The translations under genes were made by a program, and so were the position numbers. The notes below the pieces were generated by a model that did not search any database, was not told the origin of the DNA, and saw nothing but the letters and a program-made list of their open reading frames with translations. DNA of 64,000 nt from Physella acuta (taxonomy: Eukaryota > Mollusca > Gastropoda > Physidae), in contig NW_026732287.1 in the NCBI RefSeq assembly GCF_028476545.1, positions 124,001 to 188,000 on the forward strand. The letters are read 5' to 3'. Below are positions 9,946 to 22,500 of this stretch, piece by piece (position 1 is the stretch's first letter; each line of letters opens with the position of its first letter).

Positions 9946-12900
9946 ACGACTGTTAGTTTAGTCAGATGACGTTTGGGTAAGTGGTTGATTTAGTCAGGTG
10001 ACGTTTGGGTAAGTGGTTGATTTAGTCAGGTGACGTTTGGGTAAATGGTTGATTTAGTCAGGTGACGTTTGGGTAAGTGGTTGATTTAGTCAGGTGACGT
10101 TTGGGTAACTGGTTGATTTAGTCAGGTGACGTTTGGGTAACTGGTTGATTTAGTCAGGTGACGTTTGGGTAAATGGTTGATTTAGTCAGGTGACGTTTGG
10201 GTAACTGGTTGATTTAGTCAGGTGACGTTTGGGTAAATGGTTGATTTAGTCAGGTGACGTTTGGGTAAGTGGTTGATTTAGTCAGGTGACGTTTGGGTAA
10301 CTGGTTGATTTAGTCAGGTGACGTTTGGGTAAGTGGCTGATTTAGTCAGGTGACGTTTGGGTAAGTGGCTGATTTAGTCAGGTGACGTTTGGGTAAGTGG
10401 TTGATTTAGTCAGGTGACGTTTGGGTAAGTGGTTGATTTAGTCAGGTGACGTTTGGGTAAGTGGCTGATTAAGCCAGGTGACGTTTGGGTAAGTGGTTGA
10501 TTTAGTCAGGTGACGTTAGGGTAACTGGTTGATTTAGTAAGGTGACGTTTGGGTAACTTGTTGATTTTGTCAGGTGACGTTTGGGTAAGTGGCTGATTTA
10601 GTCAGGTGACGTTTGGGTAAGTGGTTGATTTAGTCAGGTGACGTTTGGGTAAGTGGTTGATTTAGTCAGGTGACGTTAGGGTAACTGGTTGATTTAGTAA
10701 GGTGACGTTTGGGTAACTTGTTGATTTTGTCAGGTGACGTTTGGGTAAGTGGTTGATTTAGTCAGGTGACGTTTGGATAAGTGGTTGATTTAGTCAGGTG
10801 ACGTTTGGGTAAGTGGTTGATTTAGTCAGGTGACGTTTGGGTAAGTGGTTGATTTAGTCAGGTGACGTTTGGGTAAATGGTTGATTTAGTCAGGTGACGT
10901 TTGGGTAAGTGGTTGATTTAGTCAGGTGACGTTTGGGTAAATGGTTGATTTAGTCAGGTGACGTTTGGGTAAGTGGTTGATTTAGTCAGGTGACGTTTGG
11001 GTAACTGGTTGATTTAGTCAGGTGACGTTTGGGTAAGTGGTTGATTTAGTCAGGTGACGTTTGGGTAAGTGGCTGATTTAGTCAGGTGACGTTTGGGTAA
11101 CTGGTTGATTTAGTCAGGTGACGTTTGGGTTAGTGGTTGATTTAGTCAGGTGACGTTTGGGTAAGTGGTTGATTTAGTCAGGTGACGTTTGGGTAACTGG
11201 TTGATTTAGTCAGGTGACGTTTGGGTAAATGGTTGATTTAGTCAGGTGACGTTTGGGTAACTTGTTGATTTAGTCAGGTGACGTTTGGGTAACTGGTTGA
11301 TTTAGTCAGGTGACGTTTGGGTAAATGGTTGATTTAGTCAGGTGACGTTTGGGTAACTGGTTGATTTAGTCAGGTGACGTTTGGGTAAATGGTTGATTTA
11401 GTCAGGTGACGTTTGGGTAAATGGTTGATTTAGTCAGGTGACGTTTGGGTAACTGGTTGATTTAGTCAGGTGACGTTTGGGTAACTGGTTGATTTAGTCA
11501 GGTGACGTTTGGGTAAATGGTTGATTTAGTCAGGTGACGTTTGGGTAAGTGGTTGATTTAGTCAGGTGACGTTTGGGTAAATGGTTGATTTAGTCAGGTG
11601 ACGTTTGGGTAAGTGGTTGATTTAGTCAGGTGACGTTTGGGTAAATGGTTGATTTAGTCAGGTGACGTTTGGGTAAGTGGTTGATTTAGTCAGGTGACGT
11701 TTGGGTAACTGGTTGATTTAGTCAGGTGACGTTTGGGTAAGTGGCTGATTTAGTCAGGTGACGTTTGGGTAAGTGGTTGATTTAGTCAGGTGACGTTTGG
11801 GTAACTTGTTGATTTTGTCAGGTGACGTTTGGGTAACTTGTTGATTTTGTCAGGTGACGTTAGGGTAACTGGTTGATTTAGTAAGGTGACGTTTGGGTAA
11901 CTTGTTGATTTTGTCAGGTGACGTTTGGGTAAGTGGTTGATTTAGTAATGTGCCGTTTGGGTAAGTGGTTGATTTAGTCAGGTGCCGTTTGGGTTAGTGG
12001 TTGATTTAGTCAGGTGCCGTTTGGGTAAGTGGTTGATTTAGTCAGGTGACGTTTGGGTAACTGGTTGATTTAGTAAGGTGACGTTTGGGTAACTTGTTGA
12101 TTTTGTCAGGTGACGTTTGGGTAAGTGGTTGATTTAGTAATGTGCCGTTTGGGTAAGTGGTTGATTTTGTCAGGTGCCGTTTGGGTTAGTGGTTGATTTA
12201 GTCAGGTGCCGTTTGGGTAAGTGGTTGATTTAGTCAGGTGACGTTTGGGTAACTGGTTGATTTAGTAAGGTGACGTTTGGGTAACTTGTTGATTTTGTCA
12301 GGTGCCGTTTGGGTAAATGGTTGATTTAGTAATGTGCCGTTTGGGTAAGTGGTTGATTTAGTCAGGTGACGTTAGGGTAACTGGTTGATTTAGTAAGGTG
12401 ACGTTTGGGTAACTTGTTGATTTTGTCAGGTGCCGTTTGGGTAAGTGGTTGATTTTGTCATGTGCCGTTTGGGTAAGTGGTTGATTTAGTCAGGTGACGT
12501 TTGGGTAAGTGGTTGATTTAGTAAGGTGAAGTTTGGGTTAGTGGTTGATTTAGTAAGGTGACGTTTGGGTAACTTGTTGATTTTGTCAGGTGACGTTTTG
12601 GTAAGTGGCTGATTTAGTCAGGTGACGTTTTGGTAAGTGGCTGATTTAGTCAGGTGACGTTTGGGTTAGTGGTTGATTTAGTCAGGTGACGTTTGGGTAA
12701 GTGGTTGATTTAGTCAGCTGACGTTAGGGTAACTGGTTGATTTAGTAAAGGTGACGTTTGGGTAACTTGTTGATTTTGTCAGGTGCCGTTTGGGTAAGTG
12801 GTTGATTTAGTCAGGTGACGTTTGGGTAAGTGGTTGATTTAGTAAGGTGAAGTTTGGGTAACTTGTTGATTTTGTCAGGTGCCGTTTGGGTAAGTGGTTG

Positions 12901-13012
12901 ATTTAGTCAGGTGACGTTTGGGTAAGTGGTTGATTTAGTCAGGTGACGTTTGAGTAAGTGGTTGATTTAGTCAGGTGACGTTTGGGTAACTGGTTGATTT
13001 AGTCAGGTGACG
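9946..13012. repeat. 32-bp minisatellite, about 95 copies (3.1 kb)
   Basis: The unit is gtcaggtgacgtttgggtaa followed by gtggttgattta. It is almost uniform in the first 1.8 kb. From about 11.8 kb onward, variants rise (gtaaggtgacg, ttgattttgtc, ggtgccg) and a higher-order block of several units is itself repeated. Many units contain GGGTAAGT, a donor-like string. No coding sense. Confidence 0.95.
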
Positions 13013-13424
13013 TTCAAGCACCAACCACTTGGCCGTGTTGCCCAAACTCGTGGCACGTACAAGGCGTGTCTGATGGAGGTGTGCTCAATTGTTCTGTGCT
13101 GGTAATATTAGAAAGGTCGTGTACAGTTGCACGTGTAACACCTGGCCTCCACACGCGTCCACACACCACTCACATCATGCAACAATTGATTCTAATTGGA
13201 TGTTTACAATCATCTTGGGGGGGGGGGGGGGGGTCTTTTAATTGTATACAGCATACAGATGTAAAATTATTTACATCAGCTACAGATGTGAAAATATTTG
13301 CATAGATGTTTTCTTTAAAAACTATAGTGTTGTTGTTTTTTTAACAGTAAGCTCCTTGTATCGCCTATGAATTACAAATGTTCTTAGCGGCACAAATAAT
13401 TTTGTATTGCAACATGTACCCTTA
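13013..13424. other. Unique spacer, no gene seen
   Basis: A G run of about 17 lies near 13217-13233. A short duplication around acagatgtaaaattattt and acagatgtgaaaatatttg follows. Open frames here are short and show no recognisable domain. Confidence 0.45.
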
Positions 13425-15045
13425 CACACACCAAGTGCCCTCACACACCACACACCGAGTGCTCACACACACCAAGTGCCCTCACACACACCAAGTGCCC
13501 TCACACACACCAAGTACCCTCACACACTCACCAAGTACCCTCAGACACACACCAAGTGCCCTCACACACACACCAAGTGCCCTCACACACACACCAAGTG
13601 CCCTCACACACACACCAAGTGCCCTCACACACACACCAAGTGCCCTCACACACACCAAGTACCCTCACACACACCAAGTACCCTCACACACACCAAGTGC
13701 CCTCACACACCACACACCAAGTGCCCTCACACACACCAAGTGCCCTCACACACACCTCACACACACACACACCAAGTACCCTCACACACACACACCAAGT
13801 ACCTTCACACACACACACACACCAAGTAACCTCACACACACACCAAGTACACTCACACACACCAAGTACTGTTACACACACCAAGTACCCTCACACACAC
13901 CAAGTACCCTCACACACACCAAGTACCCTTACACACACAGAAAGTACCCTCACACACACACAAAGTGCCCTCACACACCACACACCAAGTGCTCTCACAC
14001 ACACACCAAGTGCCCTCACACACACCAAGTGCCCTCACACACACCAAGTGCCCTCACACACACACCAAGTGCCCTCACACACACCAAGTACTGTTACACA
14101 CACCAAGTACCCTTGCACACACCAAATACCCTCACACACACACCAAGTACCCTCACACACACACCAAGTACCCTCACACACACACCAAGTACCCTCACAC
14201 AGCATATACCCTCACACACACCAAGTACCCTCACACACACACCAAGTGCCCTCACACACCACACACCAAGTGCCCTCACACAGCATATACCCTCACACAC
14301 ACCAAGTACCCTCACACACACCAAGTGCCCTCACACACCACACACCAAGTGCCCTCACACACACACCAAGTGCCCTCACACACACACCAAGTGCCCTCAC
14401 ACACACACCAAGTGCCCTCACACACCACACACCAAGTGCCCTCACACAGCATATACCCTCACACACACCAAGTACCCTCACACACACACCAAGTGCCCTC
14501 ACACACCACACACCAAGTACCCTCACACACACCAAGTACCCTCACACACACACCAATTACCCTCACACACACACCAAGTGCCCTCACACACACCTAGTAC
14601 CCTCACACAGACCAAATACCCTCACACACACACACCAAGTACCCTCACACACATACCAAGTACCCGCACACACACCAAGTGCCCTCACACACACACCAAG
14701 TACCCTCACACACACACACACACACCAAGTACCCTCACACACACACCAAGTACCCTTTCACACCATATACCCTCACATACACAGACACACCAAGTACCCT
14801 TACACACACCAAGTACTCTTACACACACCAAATACCCTCACACACACACCATATACCCTCACACACACCAAGTACCCTCACACACTCACCAAGTACCCTC
14901 ACACACACTCACCAAGTACCCTCACACACACACACCAAGTACCCTCACACACACACCAAGTACCCTTACACACACCAAATACCCTCACACACCAAGTACC
15001 CTCACACACACACACCAAGTATCCTCTCACACACACACACACACC
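13425..15045. repeat. CA-rich minisatellite of accaagtaccctcacacac units
   Basis: Over 90 variants of accaagtgccctcacacac and accaagtaccctcacacac with variable numbers of CA steps. A long histidine/threonine/proline/serine-rich frame crosses it only because the unit lacks stops; all three forward frames are open over long parts. Confidence 0.93.
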
Positions 15046-15340
15046 AAAATATATGAGTTGGACAACCATATCATCCTGCCCACCTCAGGTAATAATAATG
15101 TGACGATTCAAATGTTTAAAGGTGTCTTGTTTGGTGGTGTTAAGGTTAGATAGTGCCATTATGCCACGAGTGGATTAGCTTTGTGGGTGGGGCAGGGATA
15201 GGTCTAACAATCTGTGGTCACCCCTAGACCAAGGGAATCAATCTCAAACATGTTATTGATATCCAGTTGCATCCCCATGGTGTGTATGAATGGTTCAACA
15301 CTGTAACACATGGGCCTGTTACAGAACCTAGTATTGATAG
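15046..15340. other. Unique spacer, no gene seen
   Basis: No motif recognised. It ends at the start of a 35-bp tandem array. Confidence 0.4.
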
Positions 15341-15523
15341 CATCTATGTTGAGTAGTTTGCTACATTGCTACAGGCTTGTTAGTTGAGTAGTTTGCTACA
15401 TTGCTACAGGCTTGTTTGTTGAGTAGTTTGCTACATTGCTACAGGCTTGTTTGTTGAGTAGTTTGCTACATTGCTACAGGCTTGTTTGTTGAGTAGTTTG
15501 CTACATTGCTACAGGCTTGTTTG
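15341..15523. repeat. 35-bp tandem repeat, about 5 copies
   Basis: Units of gagtagtttgctacattgct followed by acaggcttgtttgtt, nearly identical. Confidence 0.92.
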
Positions 15524-15649
15524 CACACAGCATTCAGATGGTCAGGCAACACATGGGAAATGCAGCTTGTTTTCTATCTCGTTGTTTCAACTGTTTTTTT
15601 TTATAGTTTTTTACCCTGATGTTTGGCTAGTCAACTCAATTCATAGAGC

Positions 15650-15728
15650 TCATGGGATCATGGGGACATGGGATCATGGGGGACGTGTTCTTTGACTTGT
15701 CCCATGGGGGACGTGTTCTTTGACTTGC
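15650..15728. repeat. Short repeats catgggatcatgggg and gggggacgtgttctttgact
   Basis: Two or three copies of each motif in direct succession. Confidence 0.7.
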
Positions 15729-15829
15729 CCCATTCCCCCCAACCCTTCACAGATTGAGGGCGCATGTTTTAAATAAAATTGATGGGTAAAAATAAACACA
15801 AGACAAACTGAGATCCTCCCATGCAGACA

Positions 15830-15955
15830 AGAAAGACTAGAGAATGACTCAAAACCCTTTGTCTTTGCATGTATCACTAATTGGCTTACAAGAGCAGAAA
15901 GACTAGAGAATGACTCAAAACCCTTTGTCTTTGATTGTATCACTAATTGACTTAC
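15830..15955. repeat. About 65-bp direct duplication
   Basis: Two copies of a segment beginning agaaagactagagaatgact and ending actaattggcttaca, differing at a few bases. Confidence 0.85.
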
Positions 15956-16236
15956 ATTATTAGAACTACTGGGACTAAGGCTAATTATCTAATTGTTGTG
16001 TTAGGCAAGGTGTGCAGGTGATGATAGAATAACATGGACTTGTGCCTAGACATTATGTTGATGGGACTTGTTGTTTTTACCTGGCGTAGAGTAAATATTG
16101 CTGAGGGGTCATTCAACACTTGCTTGTAATTTAACTTTTGTTGGCACTGCCAACTACATCACCATTTAGCTTCGTCCTTCCAACCAAACCTTTTTTCATT
16201 GGGTACTTTTGCCTCCAGCCCATGAATGGACTCTTA

Positions 16237-16577
16237 CAGTCAGTGAATGATGAGATAAATTGTCTTACAGGCAGTGAATGATGAGATAAATTTTCTTGCA
16301 GGCAGTGAATGATGAGATAAATTGTCTTGCAGGCAGTGAATGAGATAAATTGTCTTGCAGGCAGTGAATGATGAGATAAATTTTCTTGCAGGCAGTGAAT
16401 GATGAGATAAATTGTCTTGCAGGCAGTGAATGATGAGATAAATTGTCTTGCAGACAGTGAATGATGAGATAAATTGTCTTGCAGGCAGTGAATGATGAGA
16501 TAAATTGTCTTGCAGACAGTGAATGATGAGATAAATTGTCTTGCAGGCAGTGAATGATGAGATAACTTGTCTTGCAG
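16237..16577 (+). repeat. 31-bp array carrying copies of the PAPSS exon acceptor
   Basis: About 11 units of ttgtcttgcaggcagtgaat followed by gatgagataaa. The last copy of cttgcag is the functional acceptor of the first certain PAPSS exon (16578). Every unit repeats the polypyrimidine-like lead, the AG and the first exon bases gcagt. Since 31 is not a multiple of 3, use of an upstream copy would shift the frame. Confidence 0.9.
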
Positions 16578-19565
16578 GCAGTCCAGCGGGCCACCAACGT
16601 GGCCTTCCAGGAGCACCACGTGTCCCGTGACAAGCGTGGTAAAGCTGTAGGACAGAAGGGTGGGTTTCGTGGCTGTACCGTGTGGCTGACAGGGCTGTCT
16701 GGGGCAGGCAAGACAACCATATCCTTCGCTCTAGAGGAGTACCTGGTGGGTCAGGGGATACCAGCCTACTGGTCAGTTCTCTTCTTTAGTTAGATTATTC
16801 TGGTTTTAGTTCTAGTCATTTTTTTATCAATATGCCTCATAATTGCTATATCAACTAGTCATTTTCAGAATTTTAAATAGGTAACTGAATCGAATTATTA
16901 TCTGATTAAAAACAGAATTCAGACTATCATAGATCAGACCAGATAGACAAACACCTGGCCCTTTGGTATCTTTAGCTGGTGTGTAGCCAATATTTAACTC
17001 AAAGATTTCTTCCACATGTAGCCTGGATGGAGACAATGTCCGCACTGGTCTCAACAAGAACCTTGGCTTCTCTCAAGAAGACCGTGAAGAAAACATCCGT
17101 CGTATATCTGAGGTGGCCAAACTGTTTGCTGATGGAGGCATCGTTTGCATCACTGCTTTCATTAGTCCCTTCAGAGCTGTAAGTACTGCCCTCAGTCTGT
17201 AAGTACTGCCCTCAGTCTCTAAGTACTGCTTTCAGTCTGTAAGTACTGCCCTCAGTCTCTAAGTACTGCTTTCAGTCTGTAAGTACTGCTTTCAGTCTGT
17301 AAGTACTGCTTTCAGTCTGTAAGTACTGCCCTCAGTCTGTGAATACTGCCCTCAGTCTCTAAGTACTGCTTTCAGTCTGTAAGTACTGCCCTCAGTCTCT
17401 AAGTACTGCTTTCAGTCTGTAAGTACTGCCCTCAGTCTGTAAGTACTGCCCTCAGTCTGTGAATACTGCCCTCAGTCTCTAAGTACTGCTTTCAGTCTGT
17501 AAGTACTGCCCTCAGTCTCTAAGTACTGCTTTCAGTCTGTAAGTACTGCCCTCAGTCTCTAAGTACTACTTTCAGTCTGTAAGTACTGCCCTCAGTCTCT
17601 AAGTACTGCCCTCCGACTGTAAGTACTGCCCTCAGTCTCTAAGTACTGCCCCCAGTTTGTAAGTACTGCCCTCAGTCTTCACCTTGTTTGCTTATTTAGA
17701 CAGATGGCATTGCATGTGCTTATCCCATTCCAGGTAGCTATCATAAGGGGTAGTGTAGTAATCTAATGCCAGCTTTTCTCTGAGTGTTTTCAACAATGAC
17801 AATAAAATGAATATCTCTGCTAATTGTGTTGGTTATATGTAACAGTGTTGCACATCTGAAACACACCCACTCTTTACTCTCAATATCTCTGCTAATTAGG
17901 TTGGTTATATGTAACAGTGTTGCACATCTGAAACACACCCACTCTTTACTCTCAATATCTCTGCTAATTGTGTTGGTTATATGTAACAGTGTTGCACATC
18001 TGATACACACCCACTCTTTACTCTCAGCTAATTGTGTTGGTTATATGTAACAGTGTTACACATCTGAAACACACCCACTCTTTACTCTCAATATCTCTGC
18101 TAATTGTGTTGGTTATATGTAACAGTGTTGCACATCTGATACACACCCACTCTTTACTCTCAATATCTCTGCTAATTGTGTTGGTTATATGTAACAGTGT
18201 TGCACATCTGATACACACCCACTCTCTACTCTCAATATCTCTGCTAATTGTGTTGGTTATATGTAACAGTGTTGCACATCTGATACACACCCACTCTTTA
18301 TTCTCAATATCTCAGCTAATTGTGTTGGTTATATGTAACAGTGTTGCACATCTGATACACACCCACTCTTTACTCTCAGCTAATTGTGTTGGTTATATGT
18401 AACAGTGTTGCACATCTGATACACACCCACTCTTTACTCTCAATATCTCTGCTAATTGTGTTGGTTATATGTAACAGTGTTGCACATCTGATACACACCC
18501 ACTCTTTACTCTCAATATCTCAGCTAATTGTGTTGGTTATATGTAACAGTGTTGCACATCTGATACACACCCACTCTTTACTCTCAGCTAATTGTGTTGG
18601 TTATATGTAACAGTGTTACACATCTGATACACACCCACTCTCTACTCTCAATATCTCTGCTAATTGTGTTGGTTATATGTAACAGTGTTGCACATCTGAT
18701 ACACACCCACTCTTTACTCTCAATATCTCTGCTAATTGTGTTGGTTATATGTAACAGTGTTGCACATCTGATACACACCCACTCTTTACTCTCCTCAGGA
18801 CCGTGACAATGCCAGAGAACTGCATGAGAAGGCGGGGCTGAAATTTTTTGAGTGTCATGTTGACACGCCCATTGACATTTGTGAAAAAAGAGATGTAAAA
18901 GGACTTTACAAGAAGGCCAGGGCTGGCTTGATTAAAGGTCGGGTTTTTTTTTAATGTTTTATTTACAGATTTAGTTAGAGATTATTGAGGGGCAAGCTTA
19001 CATATTGTGTTCAAGTGTAAAAAACTAAATGAAACCTCTCTTAGGCACCTTTCTATTCCTCAAGTCAGTAGAGCCAAGGTAAATAGAAACTGATTGTGTT
19101 CATTATGGTTCTAAATATTTGAGGTGTTTTTTCACTAGCTAAAGCCATTGTTAAAATGAACATTGAAAATCTTTAAACAGTATAAAAACCTTTTAAATTG
19201 TTTGCCAAACCCGGTTTAATTGCTAAACCCTGGTTGTTTAATAGTTAAACCCTGGTTATTTGATGGCTAAACTCTGTTTAATGGTGGAACAGTAGTTATT
19301 TGATGGTTAAACTATGTTAAATTTAAATGGTTAAACCTTGGTTATTTGATGGCTAAACTCTGTTTAACAGTGGAACACTGGTTATTTTGATGGCTAAACC
19401 CTGGTTATTTGATGGCTAAACTCTGATTGTATTAAAAAACCACCAGGCTTCACTGGAGTTGATCAGCCCTATGAGGAGCCCCTACACCCCGATGTTAAAC
19501 TCAAGGCGGGGGAACTCTCAATAGATGAATGTGTCCAAGAGGTTGTCCAGCTCCTCTCTAAAAAT
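16578..19565 (+). CDS. PAPSS: PAPSS exons 1-4 (seen): APS kinase half
   Basis: These four exons encode residues 1-203 as counted from the first certain exon. The order is RATNV and EHHVSR (conserved N-terminal tail), [20 protein letters not shown] with the Walker A loop, LDGDNVR, the [12 protein letters not shown] helix, ISPF, then [13 protein letters not shown] followed by [13 protein letters not shown]. All match the APS kinase family. Splice phases are 2, 0, 1 and 0 after the four exons. The donor after exon 2 is gtaagt and is followed directly by about 25 tandem copies of the same donor. Confidence 0.93.
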
Positions 19566-22500
19566 GTAAGTCCAAATGCATGTTCTACAATTAGCACATA
19601 AAACTAGTTTCTTTTTCCCCTAAAGGATGTGGTTCTACAATTAGCACATAAAACAAATTTCTTGTTCCCCTACATAAAACTAATTTCTTGTTCCCCTACA
19701 TAAAACAAATTTCTTGTTCCCCTACATAAAAGAAATTTCTTGTTCCCCTACATAAAAGAAATTTCTTGTTCCCCTACATAAAACAAATTTCTTGTTCCCC
19801 TACATAAAACAAATTTCTTGTTCCCCTACATAAAACTTAATTTCTTGTTCCCCTACATAAAACAAATTTCTTGTTCCCCTAAAGGATGTGGTTCTACCAT
19901 TAGCACATAAAACAAATTTCTTGTTCCCCTACATAAAACAAATTTCTTGTTCCCCTAAGGATGTGGTTCCCCTGGGCGTACTACAAGACATCCGTGAGCT
20001 GACAGTCCCAGAGAACAAACGTGAAGCAGCTAAAGCAGAGGCCGCCACTCTCCCATCTGTAGAGATTGGAATGGTGGGTTCTTTTTCTTTCTTGAGCTTT
20101 TGTCTTGTGGCTAGTGATCTGTGATTGGACACCCCATCACAAGCTATGTTTCCCTCTCCAGGTAGATCTACAGTGGACCCAAGTGTTGGGTGAGGGTTGG
20201 GCCACACCTATATCTGGTTTTATGAGAGAGAAAGAATATCTCCAATCTCAACATTTTGGCTGTTTGCTTGACAGTGAGTTATATCATTACAATAAATCAT
20301 GCGTCTATGAACGTTATAGTTTGCTAGACCGTGAGTTATATCATTACAATAAATCATGCGTCTATGAACGTTATAGTTTGCTAGACAGTGAGTTATATTA
20401 TTACAATAAATCATGCGTCTTTGAACGTTATAGTTTGCTAGACAGTGAGTTATATCATTACAATAAATCATGCGTCTATGAACGTTATAGTTTGCTAGAC
20501 AGTGAGTTATATCATTACAATAAATCATGCATCTTTGAACGTTATAGTTTGCTAGACAGTGAGTTATATCATTACAATAAATCATGCGTCTATGAACGTT
20601 ATAGTTTGCTAGACAGTGAGTTATATCATTACAATAAATCATGCGTCTATGAACGTTATAGTTTGCTAGACAGTGAGTTATATCATTACAATAAATCATG
20701 CGTCTATGAACGTTATAGTTTGCTAGACAGTGAGTTATATCATTACAATAAATCATGCATCTATGAACATTATAAATAGTTTGCTAGACAGTGAGTTATA
20801 TCATTACAATAAATCATGCGTCTATGAACGTTATAGTTTGCTTGACAGTGAGTTATATCATTACAATAAATCATGCGTCTATGAACGTTACAGTTTGCTT
20901 GACAGTGAGTTATATCATTACAATAAATCATGCATCTATGAACATTATAAATAGTTTGCTAGACAGTGAGTTATATCATTACAATAAATCATGCGTCTAT
21001 GAACGTTATAGTTTGCTAGACAGTGAGTTATATCATTACAATAAATCATGCGTCTATGAACGTTATAGTTTGCTAGACAGTGAGTTATATCATTACAATA
21101 AATCATGCGTCTATGAACATTTCAAATCATTTAAACTATTGTAAAAAGAAATGTTTAAATAACTTTGTGAAAATCATTTGAGCCAGATGTAGCTTTAAGA
21201 CAGGGTCCATCTGTCTCTACAGCCCTGACATGCTGTCTTAAAGTGTACGCAGGTCTTAGATTCCACGTCTGGAGTCAGTGTTAAGAATTTCTTACAGGCC
21301 TATTTAGGAATTTCTTACAGGCCTATTTAGGAATTTATGATAGACCTATTTAGGTATTTATGACATGTCTATTTAGGAATTTCTGACCTATTCAGGAATT
21401 TAAGATAGACCTTTTTAAAAATTTCTGAAAAAAGCTCTTATAATTTTTTAATGTAGCCAATGCCCAATAAACTGTTTCAATGTAGTTCATCTATAAGCAA
21501 GGTAACCTTAAGAAAACTTAAAGCACTGCAAGTTTGACATCTTTGGTTTGTCTCTGGTGTTACCCATGTTTTTTGTGTAGATGGTGTCATCAACCAAAGT
21601 ATACCTCTGGTGTTACCCATGTTTTTTGTGTAGATGGTGTCATCAACCAAAGTATACCTCTAGTGTTACCCATGTTTTTTATGTAGATGGTGTCATCAAC
21701 CAAAGTATACCTCTGGTGTTACCCATGTTTTTTGTGTAGATGGTGTCATCAACCAAAGTATACCTCTGGTGTTACCCATGTTTTTTGTGTAGATGGTGTC
21801 ATCAACCAAAGTATACCTCTAGTGTTACCCATGTTTTTTATGTAGATGGTGTCATCAACCAAAGTATACCTCTGGTGTTACCCATCAAGGCGGCTGATAA
21901 AGAGAGGTTAGAAAAGTGTCAGGCCTTCACCCTCAAGTATGAAGGAAAAGATATAGCCATTTTGCGTAAACCTGAATTTTACCCTCACAACAAAGAAGAG
22001 CGGTGTGGACGCCAGTTTGGCACAACAAATCCTGGCCATCCTTATGTCAAGGTAATCAGGAAAATGTGTTTGTGTGTGCCTGGTCTGTGAAAAAGTAATC
22101 ACTAGAAGACAGGCAATGACGACATAACCTTTGTTTTTTACAGATGGTTCTAGAAAGTGGTGACTGGCTGGTGGGAGGAGATCTGGAGGTGCTGGATAGA
22201 ATTTACTGGAATGACGGCCTGGATGAGTACAGGTTAACTCCTAGAGAACTACGGCAGAAGTTTAGGGACATAGAAGTGGGTACCACCAAAGTTTACTGTT
22301 ATGTTAGACACTAAGGCAGAAGTTTAGGGACATAGAAGTGGGTACCACCAAGGTTTACTGTTAAGTTAGACACTAAGGCACAAGTTTAGGGACCTGTAAA
22401 AGAGCAAGCTACTTGTTTTGTTTTCAAGTATTCTGTAACCAAGCATTGAAATCTATTTTTAGGCAGATGCAGTGTTTGCCTTCCAGCTGAGAAACCCAGT

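Noticed and set aside
13378-15153. 591-codon His/Thr/Pro/Ser-rich open frame
   Set aside because: All three forward frames are open over most of the array; it is the CA-rich minisatellite without stop trinucleotides, not a gene.
17741-18806. Frames on both strands over the 72-bp array
   Set aside because: Intronic repeat; the period is a multiple of three, which keeps frames open.
20220-20756. Minus-strand 178-codon repeat frame
   Set aside because: Shadow of the 57-bp donor array; no start context or flanking domain.
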